A stretch of 6,017 nucleotides of DNA, from NCBI GenBank assembly GCA_018816605.1, contig JAHIVS010000468.1, positions 1 to 6,017 of the forward strand, given 5' to 3'. Both the position numbers and the translations under genes were made by a program. This DNA is from Pseudomonadota bacterium. GTDB lineage: Bacteria; Desulfobacterota; Desulfobacteria; Desulfobacterales; Desulfobacteraceae. The notes beneath the pieces are model-generated. The model worked only from the letters and a program-made list of their open reading frames with translations, was not told where the DNA came from and did not search any database. Below, one piece after another: positions 1-6,017 of this stretch (position 1 is its first letter; each line of letters begins with the position of its first letter).

Positions 1-1
1 C

Positions 2-2122
2 AAGCTTCGGGAACTTTTAGAAACCATCCTTCCCGAAAAAACCAGCTTTGACAATTATGAGGTTGAGCACGATTTTGCCACCATCGGCAGGCGCACAATG
101 CTGTTGAATGCCCGGCAGATTGAGCGAGCGTTGGGCATGGAACGGATCATCCTCCTGGCCATTGAGGACATTACCGAGCGCAAGCGATTGGAAAAGCTGT
201 TGACAGAGTCTGAAGCGCGCTATAGGCGCATTTTTGAGACCGCAAGCGATGGAATAGTCCTTCTCGAGAAAGGGAAAGGACATATAGTCCGTGCGAATCA
301 GGCTACTGCGGAAATGTTGGGTTATTCCGAAGAGGAGAGCATCGGGAAAATGCTGCAGGATATCGGTGTCCCGATCAATATAAGTGATTTCCCGGCGATA
401 ATGAACGCCTTGGATATAAACGGCATTCTTAATTACGAAGATGTTCCGTTAAAAACCAGGACCGGGCAGGATATCACAGCTGACATATATATGGTCGACA
501 GGGCAAAGCTGGTCCAATGTAATATTCGCGATATCGGTGACCGAAAGCAGGCGGAGGAGCGGTTGCGGGAGAGCGAAAACCGTTTCCGAGATATATCCTA
601 CAGTATGGCAGATTGGATTTGGGAAGTTGACAAGAAAGGCCGTTACACATTTGTTTCCGATACGGTAAAAAATATTCTTGGGTATGATTCCCATGAGTTG
701 ATAGGAAAAACACCCTTTGATTTAATGCCAGGGGAAGAAGGCGCTAAACGCAAAACTTCTTTCTTTAAAACTGCTTCGAGATCCTTACCCATTAACCATT
801 TTGAAAATTGGTACCTTGCCAAGGATGGAACTAAAGTTTGTTCGCTCACAAACGGCGTCCCGATCTTTGATGGGGATAAAGAACTTAAGGGGTATCGCGG
901 TGTTGATAAAGATATTACACGTCAAAAACAGAATGAGGCGGAAAAGGCCTCAATTGAAGAACAGCTTCGCCAGGCCCAGAAGATGGAATTTGTCGGACGT
1001 CTCGCAGGCGGGGTGGCGCATGATTACAACAATGCACTCAGTGTGATTATGGGCTACACAGAACTGGCTATGGATAAGATGGACCTGGCCGATCCCTTGC
1101 GTGATGACCTGAATGAAGTTCTCAAAGCGGCAAAACGTGCAACAGACATTACCCGGCAATTGTTAGCCTTTGCCCGCAAGCAGACAATCGCCCCCAAGGT
1201 GCTCAACTTGAATGAAAATGTGGAGAGCATGCTGAAAATGGTCCGGCGCCTCATCGGTGAGGATATTACGCTTGCCTGGGTACCGGGAGCAAACCTTTCG
1301 TCCGTAAAGATGGACCCCTCCCAGATTGACCAGATTTTGGCGAACCTGTGCATCAACGCCAGGGACGCCATTAGTGGAGTCGGCAAGATCACCATTGAAA
1401 CAAAAAAGGCGACTTTTGACACCGCTTATTGTGCCGATCACCATGGTTTTATTCCAGGCGAGTTTATCATGCTGGCCGTAAGCGACAATGGCTGCGGCAT
1501 GGATAAAGAAATACTGAATAATATATTCGAACCGTTTTTCACCACAAAGGATGTGGATAAAGGCACTGGACTTGGATTGTCAACGGTCTACGGCATTGTC
1601 AAGCAAAACAAAGGGTTCATCAACGTCTATAGCGAACCCGGCACAGGGACGACCATCAGAATATACCTGCCTCAACATGAAGACAATGCGATTGATATCC
1701 AGCGGCATAACACAGAAGATATCCCGTCAGGTCATGGTGAAACGATCATGGTGGTGGAGGATGACCCATCAATCCTGAAACTCGCCGAAAGAATCCTTAA
1801 AGAGTTGGGCTATATCGTGTTAACCGAAAACCGTCCAAAAGGGGCAATTAATCGGGTTAAGGAACATGCGGGGAAAATTCACCTGCTCCTGACGGACGTG
1901 ATCATGCCCGAAATGAACGGGCTTGAATTGGTAAATCGTCTGAAATCCCGCTGCCCGGCCCTCAAGTACGTCTTCATGTCCGGATATACCGCTGATACCA
2001 TTGCCCATCATGGTGTGCTTGACAAAGGGATGCATTTCATTCAAAAACCATTCTCTAAAGAAAACCTGGCAAAAACTGTTAGAACGGCTCTGGGCGAGGT
2101 CACAAGCTCCGTTCAAGGATAG
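2..2122 (+). CDS. Hybrid sensor histidine kinase, PAS-PAS-HisKA-HATPase-REC (5' partial)
   Basis: This is a signal-transducing kinase that should autophosphorylate on histidine and pass the phosphate to its own receiver domain. The frame is open to the left edge, and the 32 codons before the ATG at 98 read as the end of a sensory domain (LRELLETILPEK, then DFATIGRRTM), so 98 is not the true start. Numbering visible residues from base 2, a DITERKR linker near 57 is followed by PAS domains at about 73-180 and 189-310. HisKA has the H-box AGGVAHDYNN with phospho-acceptor His340 (bases 1019-1021). The ATPase domain shows NARDA (Asn452), DNGCGM (495-500), FEPFFTTK and GTGLGLS (521-527). The receiver has VVEDD, Asp632 in TDVIMPEMNG, Ser660 and Lys682 in QKPF, so every key residue is present. 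No membrane segment is visible; one could lie upstream. The linker resembles those downstream of CheB/CheR-fusion PAS domains, so the missing N-terminus may be long. The signal sensed and the output partner are unknown. Confidence 0.95.
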   Translation, partial: KLRELLETILPEKTSFDNYEVEHDFATIGRRTMLLNARQIERALGMERIILLAIEDITERKRLEKLLTESEARYRRIFETASDGIVLLEKGKGHIVRANQATAEMLGYSEEESIGKMLQDIGVPINISDFPAIMNALDINGILNYEDVPLKTRTGQDITADIYMVDRAKLVQCNIRDIGDRKQAEERLRESENRFRDISYSMADWIWEVDKKGRYTFVSDTVKNILGYDSHELIGKTPFDLMPGEEGAKRKTSFFKTASRSLPINHFENWYLAKDGTKVCSLTNGVPIFDGDKELKGYRGVDKDITRQKQNEAEKASIEEQLRQAQKMEFVGRLAGGVAHDYNNALSVIMGYTELAMDKMDLADPLRDDLNEVLKAAKRATDITRQLLAFARKQTIAPKVLNLNENVESMLKMVRRLIGEDITLAWVPGANLSSVKMDPSQIDQILANLCINARDAISGVGKITIETKKATFDTAYCADHHGFIPGEFIMLAVSDNGCGMDKEILNNIFEPFFTTKDVDKGTGLGLSTVYGIVKQNKGFINVYSEPGTGTTIRIYLPQHEDNAIDIQRHNTEDIPSGHGETIMVVEDDPSILKLAERILKELGYIVLTENRPKGAINRVKEHAGKIHLLLTDVIMPEMNGLELVNRLKSRCPALKYVFMSGYTADTIAHHGVLDKGMHFIQKPFSKENLAKTVRTALGEVTSSVQG

Positions 2123-2179
2123 AGCAACCCCATTCTTGACCTCCACCGGACTTTAAAGTGTTAAGTTTGACCATTCTGG

Positions 2180-2199
2180 ACAGAAAAAATTTCTGTTTT
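2180..2199 (+). terminator. Weak terminator-like hairpin after the histidine kinase
   Basis: The arms ACAGAAA (2180-2186) and TTTCTGT (2190-2196) pair perfectly around an AAA loop and are followed by three more T residues. The hairpin lies 58 bases after the kinase stop codon, where a terminator would be expected. The stem is almost all A-T and the T tail is short, so termination would be inefficient. It could equally be chance in AT-rich DNA. Confidence 0.3.
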
Positions 2200-2303
2200 G
2201 AGACTGGAAAATTCAGATATCAAGGGCGATTATATTGTCTATGACTTCTCACCCCCAAGGCCGGATTTAAAGGGGCGGAAAATATTAAGAAGCCCGGGGG
2301 GTT

Positions 2304-2323
2304 ATCTGCGTTCATCTGCGTCC
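2304..2323. repeat. Tandem 10-base repeat ATCTGCGTTC / ATCTGCGTCC
   Basis: Two adjacent 10-base units differ at one position and are followed by an AT-rich stretch with a T7 run. From memory, and not checked here, ATCTGCG-TTCATCTGCG words recur between genes in many environmental bacterial genomes, where they give spurious reading frames. This copy may therefore be part of a dispersed intergenic repeat. The surrounding 2123-2500 stretch has no credible gene on the + strand. Confidence 0.45.
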
Positions 2324-2385
2324 CATAATTATTTTTTTCACCCCGCCAGATCAATCGGCAACCATATTGGCAACGGTTCGTCAAA

Positions 2386-2398
2386 CCAAATCATTTGG
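2386..2398. repeat. Perfect 13-base palindrome CCAAAT-C-ATTTGG
   Basis: Two 6-base arms are exactly inverted around a single central C. The spacing suits a small dimeric DNA-binding site better than an RNA hairpin, because a one-base loop is too tight. No promoter could be placed beside it, so a regulatory role is only a possibility. Confidence 0.25.
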
Positions 2399-2520
2399 CC
2401 AGTTTTGTTGGCACTTCCATGGATAATGCAAAGTGAAACCTTCACGTTCCACACAGCTATTCAGCCTTTTCCCTCTCTGGCATGTTAGTTGCTGTATGCT
2501 TTAATTGGTTATAGTTGTTA

Positions 2521-2550
2521 TTGAATATCCCTGTGCGGGATTTGTATTTT
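2521..2550 (+). promoter_or_regulatory. Weak promoter candidate with inverted repeat in the spacer
   Basis: TTGAAT (2521-2526) and TATTTT (2545-2550) are separated by 18 bases and match the sigma-70 consensus moderately. The spacer contains the inverted repeat ATCCC-TGTGC-GGGAT (2527-2541), which sits where a repressor or MerR-type activator could bind. It lies upstream of the minigene at 2654 and the broken gene at 2730, the only candidates it could serve. AT-rich DNA produces such matches easily. Confidence 0.25.
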
Positions 2551-2653
2551 ACGGTTTCTCTTTTCATTGTATGTGTTAATACTATTTTGAAAAATGTCAT
2601 GCGGAAAAGAGAGTTTCCCGCCAGATAAAATTGAAACAAGGAGGAAATTTGAA

Positions 2654-2692
2654 GTGACATATCCTTATACAGGCGGCCCAAACACCATGTAA
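2654..2692 (+). CDS. 12-codon minigene behind a perfect Shine-Dalgarno
   Basis: AAGGAGG (2638-2644) is a full anti-16S match and stands 9 bases before a GTG codon. The GTG opens a reading of only 12 residues (MTYPYTGGPNTM) ending in TAA. The strong ribosome site argues that something was or is translated here. The peptide matches no family known to me. It could be a leader peptide for the reading at 2730, which starts 37 bases after its stop, or the stub of a decayed gene. The short length and GTG start keep confidence low. Confidence 0.25.
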   Translation: MTYPYTGGPNTM

Positions 2693-2729
2693 TTTATTAT
2701 GATTGAAACCAACAACCGGGGGAGATGCA

Positions 2730-2941
2730 ATGAAATCGGAAAAGGTTACATTTATTGTTTTGGGACTGCTTGGCTGGATGGTTTTTTTTTGGGCTGTCGG
2801 AAGATGCGGAAGCCTTTAGACGAAGCGTAAAGATCATCAACCTTATTCCGTCAAGTATGACCTTGATGATGCGGATTTGTCCGGACGAAGTTTACCTCTG
2901 CCAATTTAACCGAACCATTGAATAAAGCAAGTCTTCCCGGG
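2730..2941 (+). pseudogene. Broken gene for a small exported pentapeptide-repeat protein
   Basis: An ATG at 2730 follows GGGGGAG (2718-2724) with 5-base spacing. The first codons read as a signal peptide: Lys residues, then TFIVLGLLGWMVFF. In frame, the reading ends at TAG 2817-2819 after 29 residues. Dropping one T from the T9 run (2782-2790) gives GLSEDAEAF, which contains a plausible signal-peptidase site (AEA). Further on, the original frame (2826-2891) encodes RKDHQPYSVKYDLDDADLSG followed by RS. The third frame (2894-2941) encodes TSANLTEPLNKASLPG. Joined, these give ADLSG-RSFTS-ANLTE-PLNKA, the five-residue period of pentapeptide-repeat proteins. At least three frame changes are needed, so this is most likely a decayed gene, although base-calling errors at homopolymers could explain some of them. 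With so few repeats, even the intact protein would have been short unless it was also truncated. Its role is unknown. Confidence 0.5.
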
Positions 2942-2962
2942 AATTGGGGATTTCGCTTCTTG

Positions 2963-2992
2963 TTGACAGGACCTAGGAAAGCCCCTTATAGT
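2963..2992 (+). promoter_or_regulatory. Sigma-70 promoter for the methyltransferase-ABC operon
   Basis: TTGACA (2963-2968) is a perfect -35 box and TATAGT (2987-2992) differs from the -10 consensus at one base, with an 18-base spacer. The predicted transcript start is near 2999-3000, about 43 bases before the preferred start of the first operon gene. No clear operator is visible around it. This is the best promoter match seen in the window. Confidence 0.6.
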
Positions 2993-3042
2993 CCTGATTT
3001 TAATTCACTTTTTTGGGCGTTGCAAAATTTATGGGAACGGGT

Positions 3043-3720
3043 ATGGACAGGCCATTATCAATATTGCTAAAAAAGCATCAAAAATTGTTTTCCGCAATGC
3101 CCTCCCCCTGGGTGGATGGTGGGGCTTATAAGGGAGAATTCATACAAGATTGCCACACCCTGTTTCCCGACAAAGAGATCATCGCCTTTGAGCCCATTCC
3201 CCACCGGGCCAGAAAACTTGCAAAAAACTATGGGGCCGGGCCGGGAAAACTTACGGTCCACGCCCGGGTCCTGGGGGCAAGCAAAAAAAATATCAAGTTT
3301 CATATCCGAAAAGGAAATCCCTTTTCATCGGTGTTGCCCCATACCCCTTTGTTAAGATCCATTCATGGTTCCAGAATTCAGATCGAAGAAACCATCCGGG
3401 TCTCCCAGGTTCGGGTGGATGAAATACTTCACACCCCTCCCGGGGTGGTCAAACTGGATGTACAGGGAAGTGAAAAGGAAGCGCTTAAAGGGTGTACCAC
3501 CTTTTTACAACAGATCCAGGGGATAGTGATTGAATTGTCCCAGCAGGAACGGTATAAAGGGCAGGCCAGAGCAGATGAGATTGAAGCCTGGCTTTTAAGC
3601 CAGGGGTTTCTCTGTCATGACAAGATTGTCCATCCCCCCCAGGGACACGAAGAAAACAGGGTGTGGGATGCATTTTTCATCAATATTAAATTTTTAAAGG
3701 GACTGCATGGACAAAAATAA
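3043..3720 (+). CDS. FkbM-family SAM-dependent methyltransferase
   Basis: This protein probably transfers a methyl group from S-adenosylmethionine to an oxygen (or similar) acceptor on a sugar, lipid or peptide, acting in the cytoplasm. From ATG 3043 it has 225 residues, close to the usual FkbM-domain size. Motif I is VDGGAYKGEF (24-33), the SAM-ribose acid region is AFEPIP (48-53), and the FkbM hallmark VKLDVQGSEKEALKG lies at 136-150. A C-terminal segment near WDAFFIN (208-214) closes the fold. ATG 3043 is preferred because GGGA (3033-3036) lies 6 bases upstream; TTG 3013 and ATG 3031 are open in frame but lack a ribosome site. The near-consensus promoter at 2963-2992 precedes it. It overlaps the ABC transporter gene by 14 bases, implying translational coupling and a shared task. 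Family assignment is firm; the substrate is not known. Confidence 0.88.
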   Translation: MDRPLSILLKKHQKLFSAMPSPWVDGGAYKGEFIQDCHTLFPDKEIIAFEPIPHRARKLAKNYGAGPGKLTVHARVLGASKKNIKFHIRKGNPFSSVLPHTPLLRSIHGSRIQIEETIRVSQVRVDEILHTPPGVVKLDVQGSEKEALKGCTTFLQQIQGIVIELSQQERYKGQARADEIEAWLLSQGFLCHDKIVHPPQGHEENRVWDAFFINIKFLKGLHGQK

Positions 3721-5773
3721 AATCCCCATCACCCGGCGTCCCTTAAGTTTCTGGTATTTAAAAGGCGGAAAAGGGATTCAGTTCGGCATTGTGGCGGCAA
3801 GCCTTTTGGGGTCGGTTGTCCGGGTTCTGCCCATTGAGTTTCAACGGCTGATTGTCAATGAGGCCATCCAGAAAAAACAGCTTGATTCTCTCTACTTATA
3901 CTGCGCAGGCTTTTTCATCAGCGCCCTGGCCGGGTTATTGCTCAAATACGGGATACTTTTTCTGCAAAATATCCTGGGGGAGCGGATTTTAATGAAGATG
4001 CGCAATGATTTTTTTAACCACGCATTGACCCTGCCCTGGAAATTCTATTTGAATCACCGGCCCGGAGAGATTGTCACCCCCCTGGTCAACTACCTGGGGC
4101 CGGTGGGGGATTACCTGGGAAGTGCCTGGGCACTCCCCCTGACCAATATTCTCACCCTTTTGGCCATGACCGGATATCTTGCCAGCATCAACCCGTTGCT
4201 GGCCCTGCTGTCCATGGTGGTATACCCCATGGCCCTTCTCCTGCTGCCCAAAATTCAGAAAATGGCCAACCAGTCCAACCGGGAGCGGTTAAAGTTGGGA
4301 CAAACCCTGGGCGGGAAAATCGCAGAAACCTTTTCCGGAATTGAGGATATCCAGGCCCATTCCGGCTATGCCATGGAAGGCAAAATTTTTTCCACCCTGA
4401 CCCATCAATTGCGCCGGGCCAGAATCCGATGGAGGATGTTTAAACTGTGGGGCAAAATCACCAACAATTTTTTTATCAGTCTGAGCCCGTTTTTCTTTCT
4501 TCTGGGGGGGGGGATCTATGCCATCAAGGGTCAGCTGAACATGGGAGAATTGTTGGCATTCCTGTCGGCCCAGGCATTGATGTTTTCACCCTGGACAGAA
4601 TTGATGAACCATCTCCAGGTCCAGCAGGATGCATCGGTTCAATACCAACGGGTCCAGGATTTTTTTGATCATCCCCCGGCCCAGGTGGCAACCAAGGTCC
4701 GATCCGGGCCTCAGCTCAAGGGGAAATTCCACATCCAATCCCTGTCCCTGGATACGGGCAAGGGCACTCGGATACTGGACGATATTTCACTGACCATTGA
4801 ACCCGGGAAATTGACGGTTCTGGTGGGCCGGTCCGGCAGCGGTAAAAGCATGCTGCTGCGGTGCCTGGCCGGAAAAATCCGCAACTACGGCGGCCATATT
4901 CTGGCAGACGGACAGGATATGAAAAACCTGACAAACCATGAGATGGCCGCATCCATGGGGGTGGTCTCCCAGGCGCCCTATATGTTTGACGGCACCCTCC
5001 AGGATAACCTGCTTTATCCCCTGCACGCCCTGGATCCTGCAAATGATCCGCCACTGGATGATATGATTCTGGCCATCCAACAGGCAGGGCTCTATCCGGA
5101 TCTTCTGTTGTTCGGGCTGAACAGAACCCTGGACGACGCATTTTTAATCCCCTTAAGCCAGGAGCTTGTCCAGATGCGCCGGGTGATTCGAAAAGAAGCC
5201 TCTTTGGAATTGGCCGACCACCTGGATTCTTTTGAGGATGGGGATCAAACCCCTTTCTTTCCCGGGCACACACTTTTGGAAAACATTCTGGGCGGGCAGC
5301 TTCGGGCCAAGGACACCACGGCCACCATGGCATGGCTGCCCCGAATCATCCCGATGCTCATGGCCCATGATCTGTTGGAAACAACGGTCAGTGCCGGCCT
5401 TCAATATCGGATCGGCTCAAAGGGAGAGCGACTTTCCGGGGGGCAACGGCAGCGGCTGGCTTTGGCGGCAATCCTGTTAAAGCAGCCCCGGATTCTTATC
5501 CTGGACGAAGTGGGGTCCGGGCTGGATCATCATTCCCGGGCCCGGGTGGCACAACTTTATGACCGCCTGAAGGGAAGTCATACCATTATTGCCGTGGAGC
5601 ATAACCTGGAGCAGATCAACCAGTTTGACCGGATTGCGGTCATGGACCAGGGTCAGCTCAAGGAAACCGGCAGTTTTGATGAACTCATGGCCCGACAAGG
5701 CCTCTTCCACGAAATGATCACCTCTTTTAGAAATTCAGATTCCACGAATTCAGATTCCAGGGAATCCAAATGA
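3707..5773 (+). CDS. ABC exporter, fused membrane and ATPase domains, with enlarged ATPase
   Basis: This inner-membrane half-transporter should dimerise and use ATP to export or flip a substrate. It has 688 residues against roughly 580 usual for the class. Hydrophobic segments lie at about 25-42, 61-90, 142-180 (two) and 253-295, forming an exporter-type membrane domain. The ATPase begins near 340: Walker A GRSGSGKS (374-381, Lys380), Q-loop Gln422, signature LSGGQ (576-580), Walker B ILILD (596-600) with catalytic Glu601, D-loop SGLD (604-607) and switch His632. All catalytic residues are present. The Q-loop to signature distance is about 154 residues instead of about 60. It holds a GTLQDNLLYPL (429-439) and a second, similar GHTLLENILGG (520-530). 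Start ATG 3707 has AGGGA (3698-3702) 4 bases upstream and overlaps the methyltransferase gene. A G10 run (4504-4513) encodes three glycines. The substrate is unknown; the flanking methyltransferases suggest a modified glycan, lipid or peptide. Confidence 0.93.
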   Translation: MDKNKIPITRRPLSFWYLKGGKGIQFGIVAASLLGSVVRVLPIEFQRLIVNEAIQKKQLDSLYLYCAGFFISALAGLLLKYGILFLQNILGERILMKMRNDFFNHALTLPWKFYLNHRPGEIVTPLVNYLGPVGDYLGSAWALPLTNILTLLAMTGYLASINPLLALLSMVVYPMALLLLPKIQKMANQSNRERLKLGQTLGGKIAETFSGIEDIQAHSGYAMEGKIFSTLTHQLRRARIRWRMFKLWGKITNNFFISLSPFFFLLGGGIYAIKGQLNMGELLAFLSAQALMFSPWTELMNHLQVQQDASVQYQRVQDFFDHPPAQVATKVRSGPQLKGKFHIQSLSLDTGKGTRILDDISLTIEPGKLTVLVGRSGSGKSMLLRCLAGKIRNYGGHILADGQDMKNLTNHEMAASMGVVSQAPYMFDGTLQDNLLYPLHALDPANDPPLDDMILAIQQAGLYPDLLLFGLNRTLDDAFLIPLSQELVQMRRVIRKEASLELADHLDSFEDGDQTPFFPGHTLLENILGGQLRAKDTTATMAWLPRIIPMLMAHDLLETTVSAGLQYRIGSKGERLSGGQRQRLALAAILLKQPRILILDEVGSGLDHHSRARVAQLYDRLKGSHTIIAVEHNLEQINQFDRIAVMDQGQLKETGSFDELMARQGLFHEMITSFRNSDSTNSDSRESK
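4504..4513 (+). repeat. G10 homopolymer inside the ABC exporter gene
   Basis: Ten consecutive G residues run through Leu266-Gly269 of the exporter, at the end of a membrane segment. Losing one G would lead to TGA at 4536-4538. Gaining one would lead to a stop ending at 4668. Both products lack the ATPase domain. Tracts of this length are typical slippage sites in phase-variable surface genes, and they also cause sequencing errors. Confidence 0.7.
5732..5759 (+). repeat. Direct repeat AATTCAGATTCCA x2, period 15
   Basis: Identical 13-base copies at 5732-5744 and 5747-5759 lie at the 3' end of the ABC exporter gene and encode NSDST-NSDSR. The 15-base period keeps the frame. The repeat runs into the AGGGA ribosome site (5759-5763) of the next gene. 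It looks like a recent small tandem duplication that lengthened the polar C-terminal tail. Confidence 0.6.
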
Positions 5774-6017
5774 GCCCAGAGATTCAAACCTTTGTCACAA
5801 GCCTTGAGAAACTTGGGCCCCAACGGGTCTGGCGTGCGGTCACGGACAGGGAAGGGGACATTGTTTTCCCCGGAATCGGCCACATGGAAGATGGACTGGC
5901 CGCCCCTTCCGGTATCGATTTTAAGGACCGAACCGTGGCCGACCTGGGATGCAACCTGGGATACTTTTCCTTCCAGGCCCATGGGGAGGGGGCATTGCAG
6001 GTGGACGGCTATGATCA
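5770..6017 (+). CDS. Class I SAM-dependent methyltransferase (3' partial)
   Basis: Only the first 82 codons are in the window. Motif I, VADLGCNLGYFSF (56-68), is a typical SAM-binding loop. It is followed by VDGYD (78-82), where the acidic residue that holds the SAM ribose is expected. An N-terminal region of about 50 residues precedes the fold and includes GIDFKDRTVADLG, a layout like that of sugar-, lipid- or tRNA-modifying methyltransferases; the subfamily cannot be told from this part. The ATG overlaps the exporter stop codon (ATGA) and has AGGGA (5759-5763) 6 bases upstream, so translation is probably coupled to the exporter. It is unlike the FkbM protein in sequence, so the operon carries two different methyltransferases. 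Confidence 0.85.
   Translation, partial: MSPEIQTFVTSLEKLGPQRVWRAVTDREGDIVFPGIGHMEDGLAAPSGIDFKDRTVADLGCNLGYFSFQAHGEGALQVDGYD

Noticed and set aside
1054..1422. Minus-strand reading of 122 codons opposite the kinase
   Set aside because: It lies fully opposite the HisKA/ATPase coding region and shows no motif or ribosome site.
98..2122. ATG at 98 as the true start of the histidine kinase
   Set aside because: The frame is open to the left edge and the 32 upstream codons read as sensory-domain sequence, so the gene is truncated by the window.
2136..2164. TTGACC-17-TGTTAA as a promoter just after the kinase
   Set aside because: The -10 match is poor and no gene follows within several hundred bases.
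2198..2488. Forward reading of 96 codons in the intergenic region
   Set aside because: It lacks a ribosome site, runs through the ATCTGCG repeat, and its translation has no domain-like pattern.
2123..3012. tRNA, riboswitch, CRISPR array or insertion-sequence ends in the long intergenic region
   Set aside because: No cloverleaf, regularly spaced repeats, transposase fragment or paired terminal inverted repeats were found by eye.
3013..3042. TTG 3013 or ATG 3031 as the FkbM methyltransferase start
   Set aside because: Neither has a Shine-Dalgarno at proper spacing, while ATG 3043 has GGGA six bases upstream. ATG 3031 cannot be fully excluded.
4716..5333. Minus-strand reading of 205 codons opposite the ABC gene
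   Set aside because: The opposite strand encodes a clear ATPase domain. The reverse translation is rich in Pro, Gly and Arg with no recognisable motif, as expected of a shadow frame.

Overview
The window looks like a piece of a Gram-negative, probably deltaproteobacterial (Desulfobacterota-like) chromosome. This is an inference from the multi-PAS hybrid histidine kinase, the moderate base composition, codon use, and the FkbM methyltransferase/ABC exporter pair; no marker gene fixes the taxon. All well-supported genes are on the + strand.

Bases 1-2122 hold the 3' part of a large hybrid sensor histidine kinase whose 5' end lies left of the window. Visible parts are the end of one sensory domain, two PAS domains, HisKA, an HATPase_c domain and a C-terminal CheY-like receiver. 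No DNA-binding partner is visible.

Bases 2123-3042 are about 900 bases without an intact gene of normal size. They contain a weak terminator-like hairpin just after the kinase, a short ATCTGCG tandem repeat, a small perfect palindrome, a weak promoter candidate with an inverted repeat in its spacer, a 12-codon minigene behind a perfect Shine-Dalgarno, and the wreck of a small exported pentapeptide-repeat gene. That gene has a good RBS, a signal-peptide-like start and a T9 run, and its repeats are split over different frames. A near-consensus sigma-70 promoter (TTGACA, 18 bases, TATAGT) lies at 2963-2992.

Bases 3043-6017 form a tight operon: an FkbM-family methyltransferase, a fused membrane/ATPase ABC exporter (14-base overlap), and a class I SAM-dependent methyltransferase (ATGA overlap) cut by the right edge. 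The coupling suggests that two methyltransferases modify a product, possibly a glycan, lipid or peptide, that the ABC protein exports or flips; this job is inferred. The ABC protein is the most unusual item. Its ATPase domain has an extra stretch of roughly 95 residues between the Q-loop and the LSGGQ signature, with what looks like a second copy of the helical-subdomain start. Its gene also carries a G10 tract in which a one-base slip either way would remove the whole ATPase domain.
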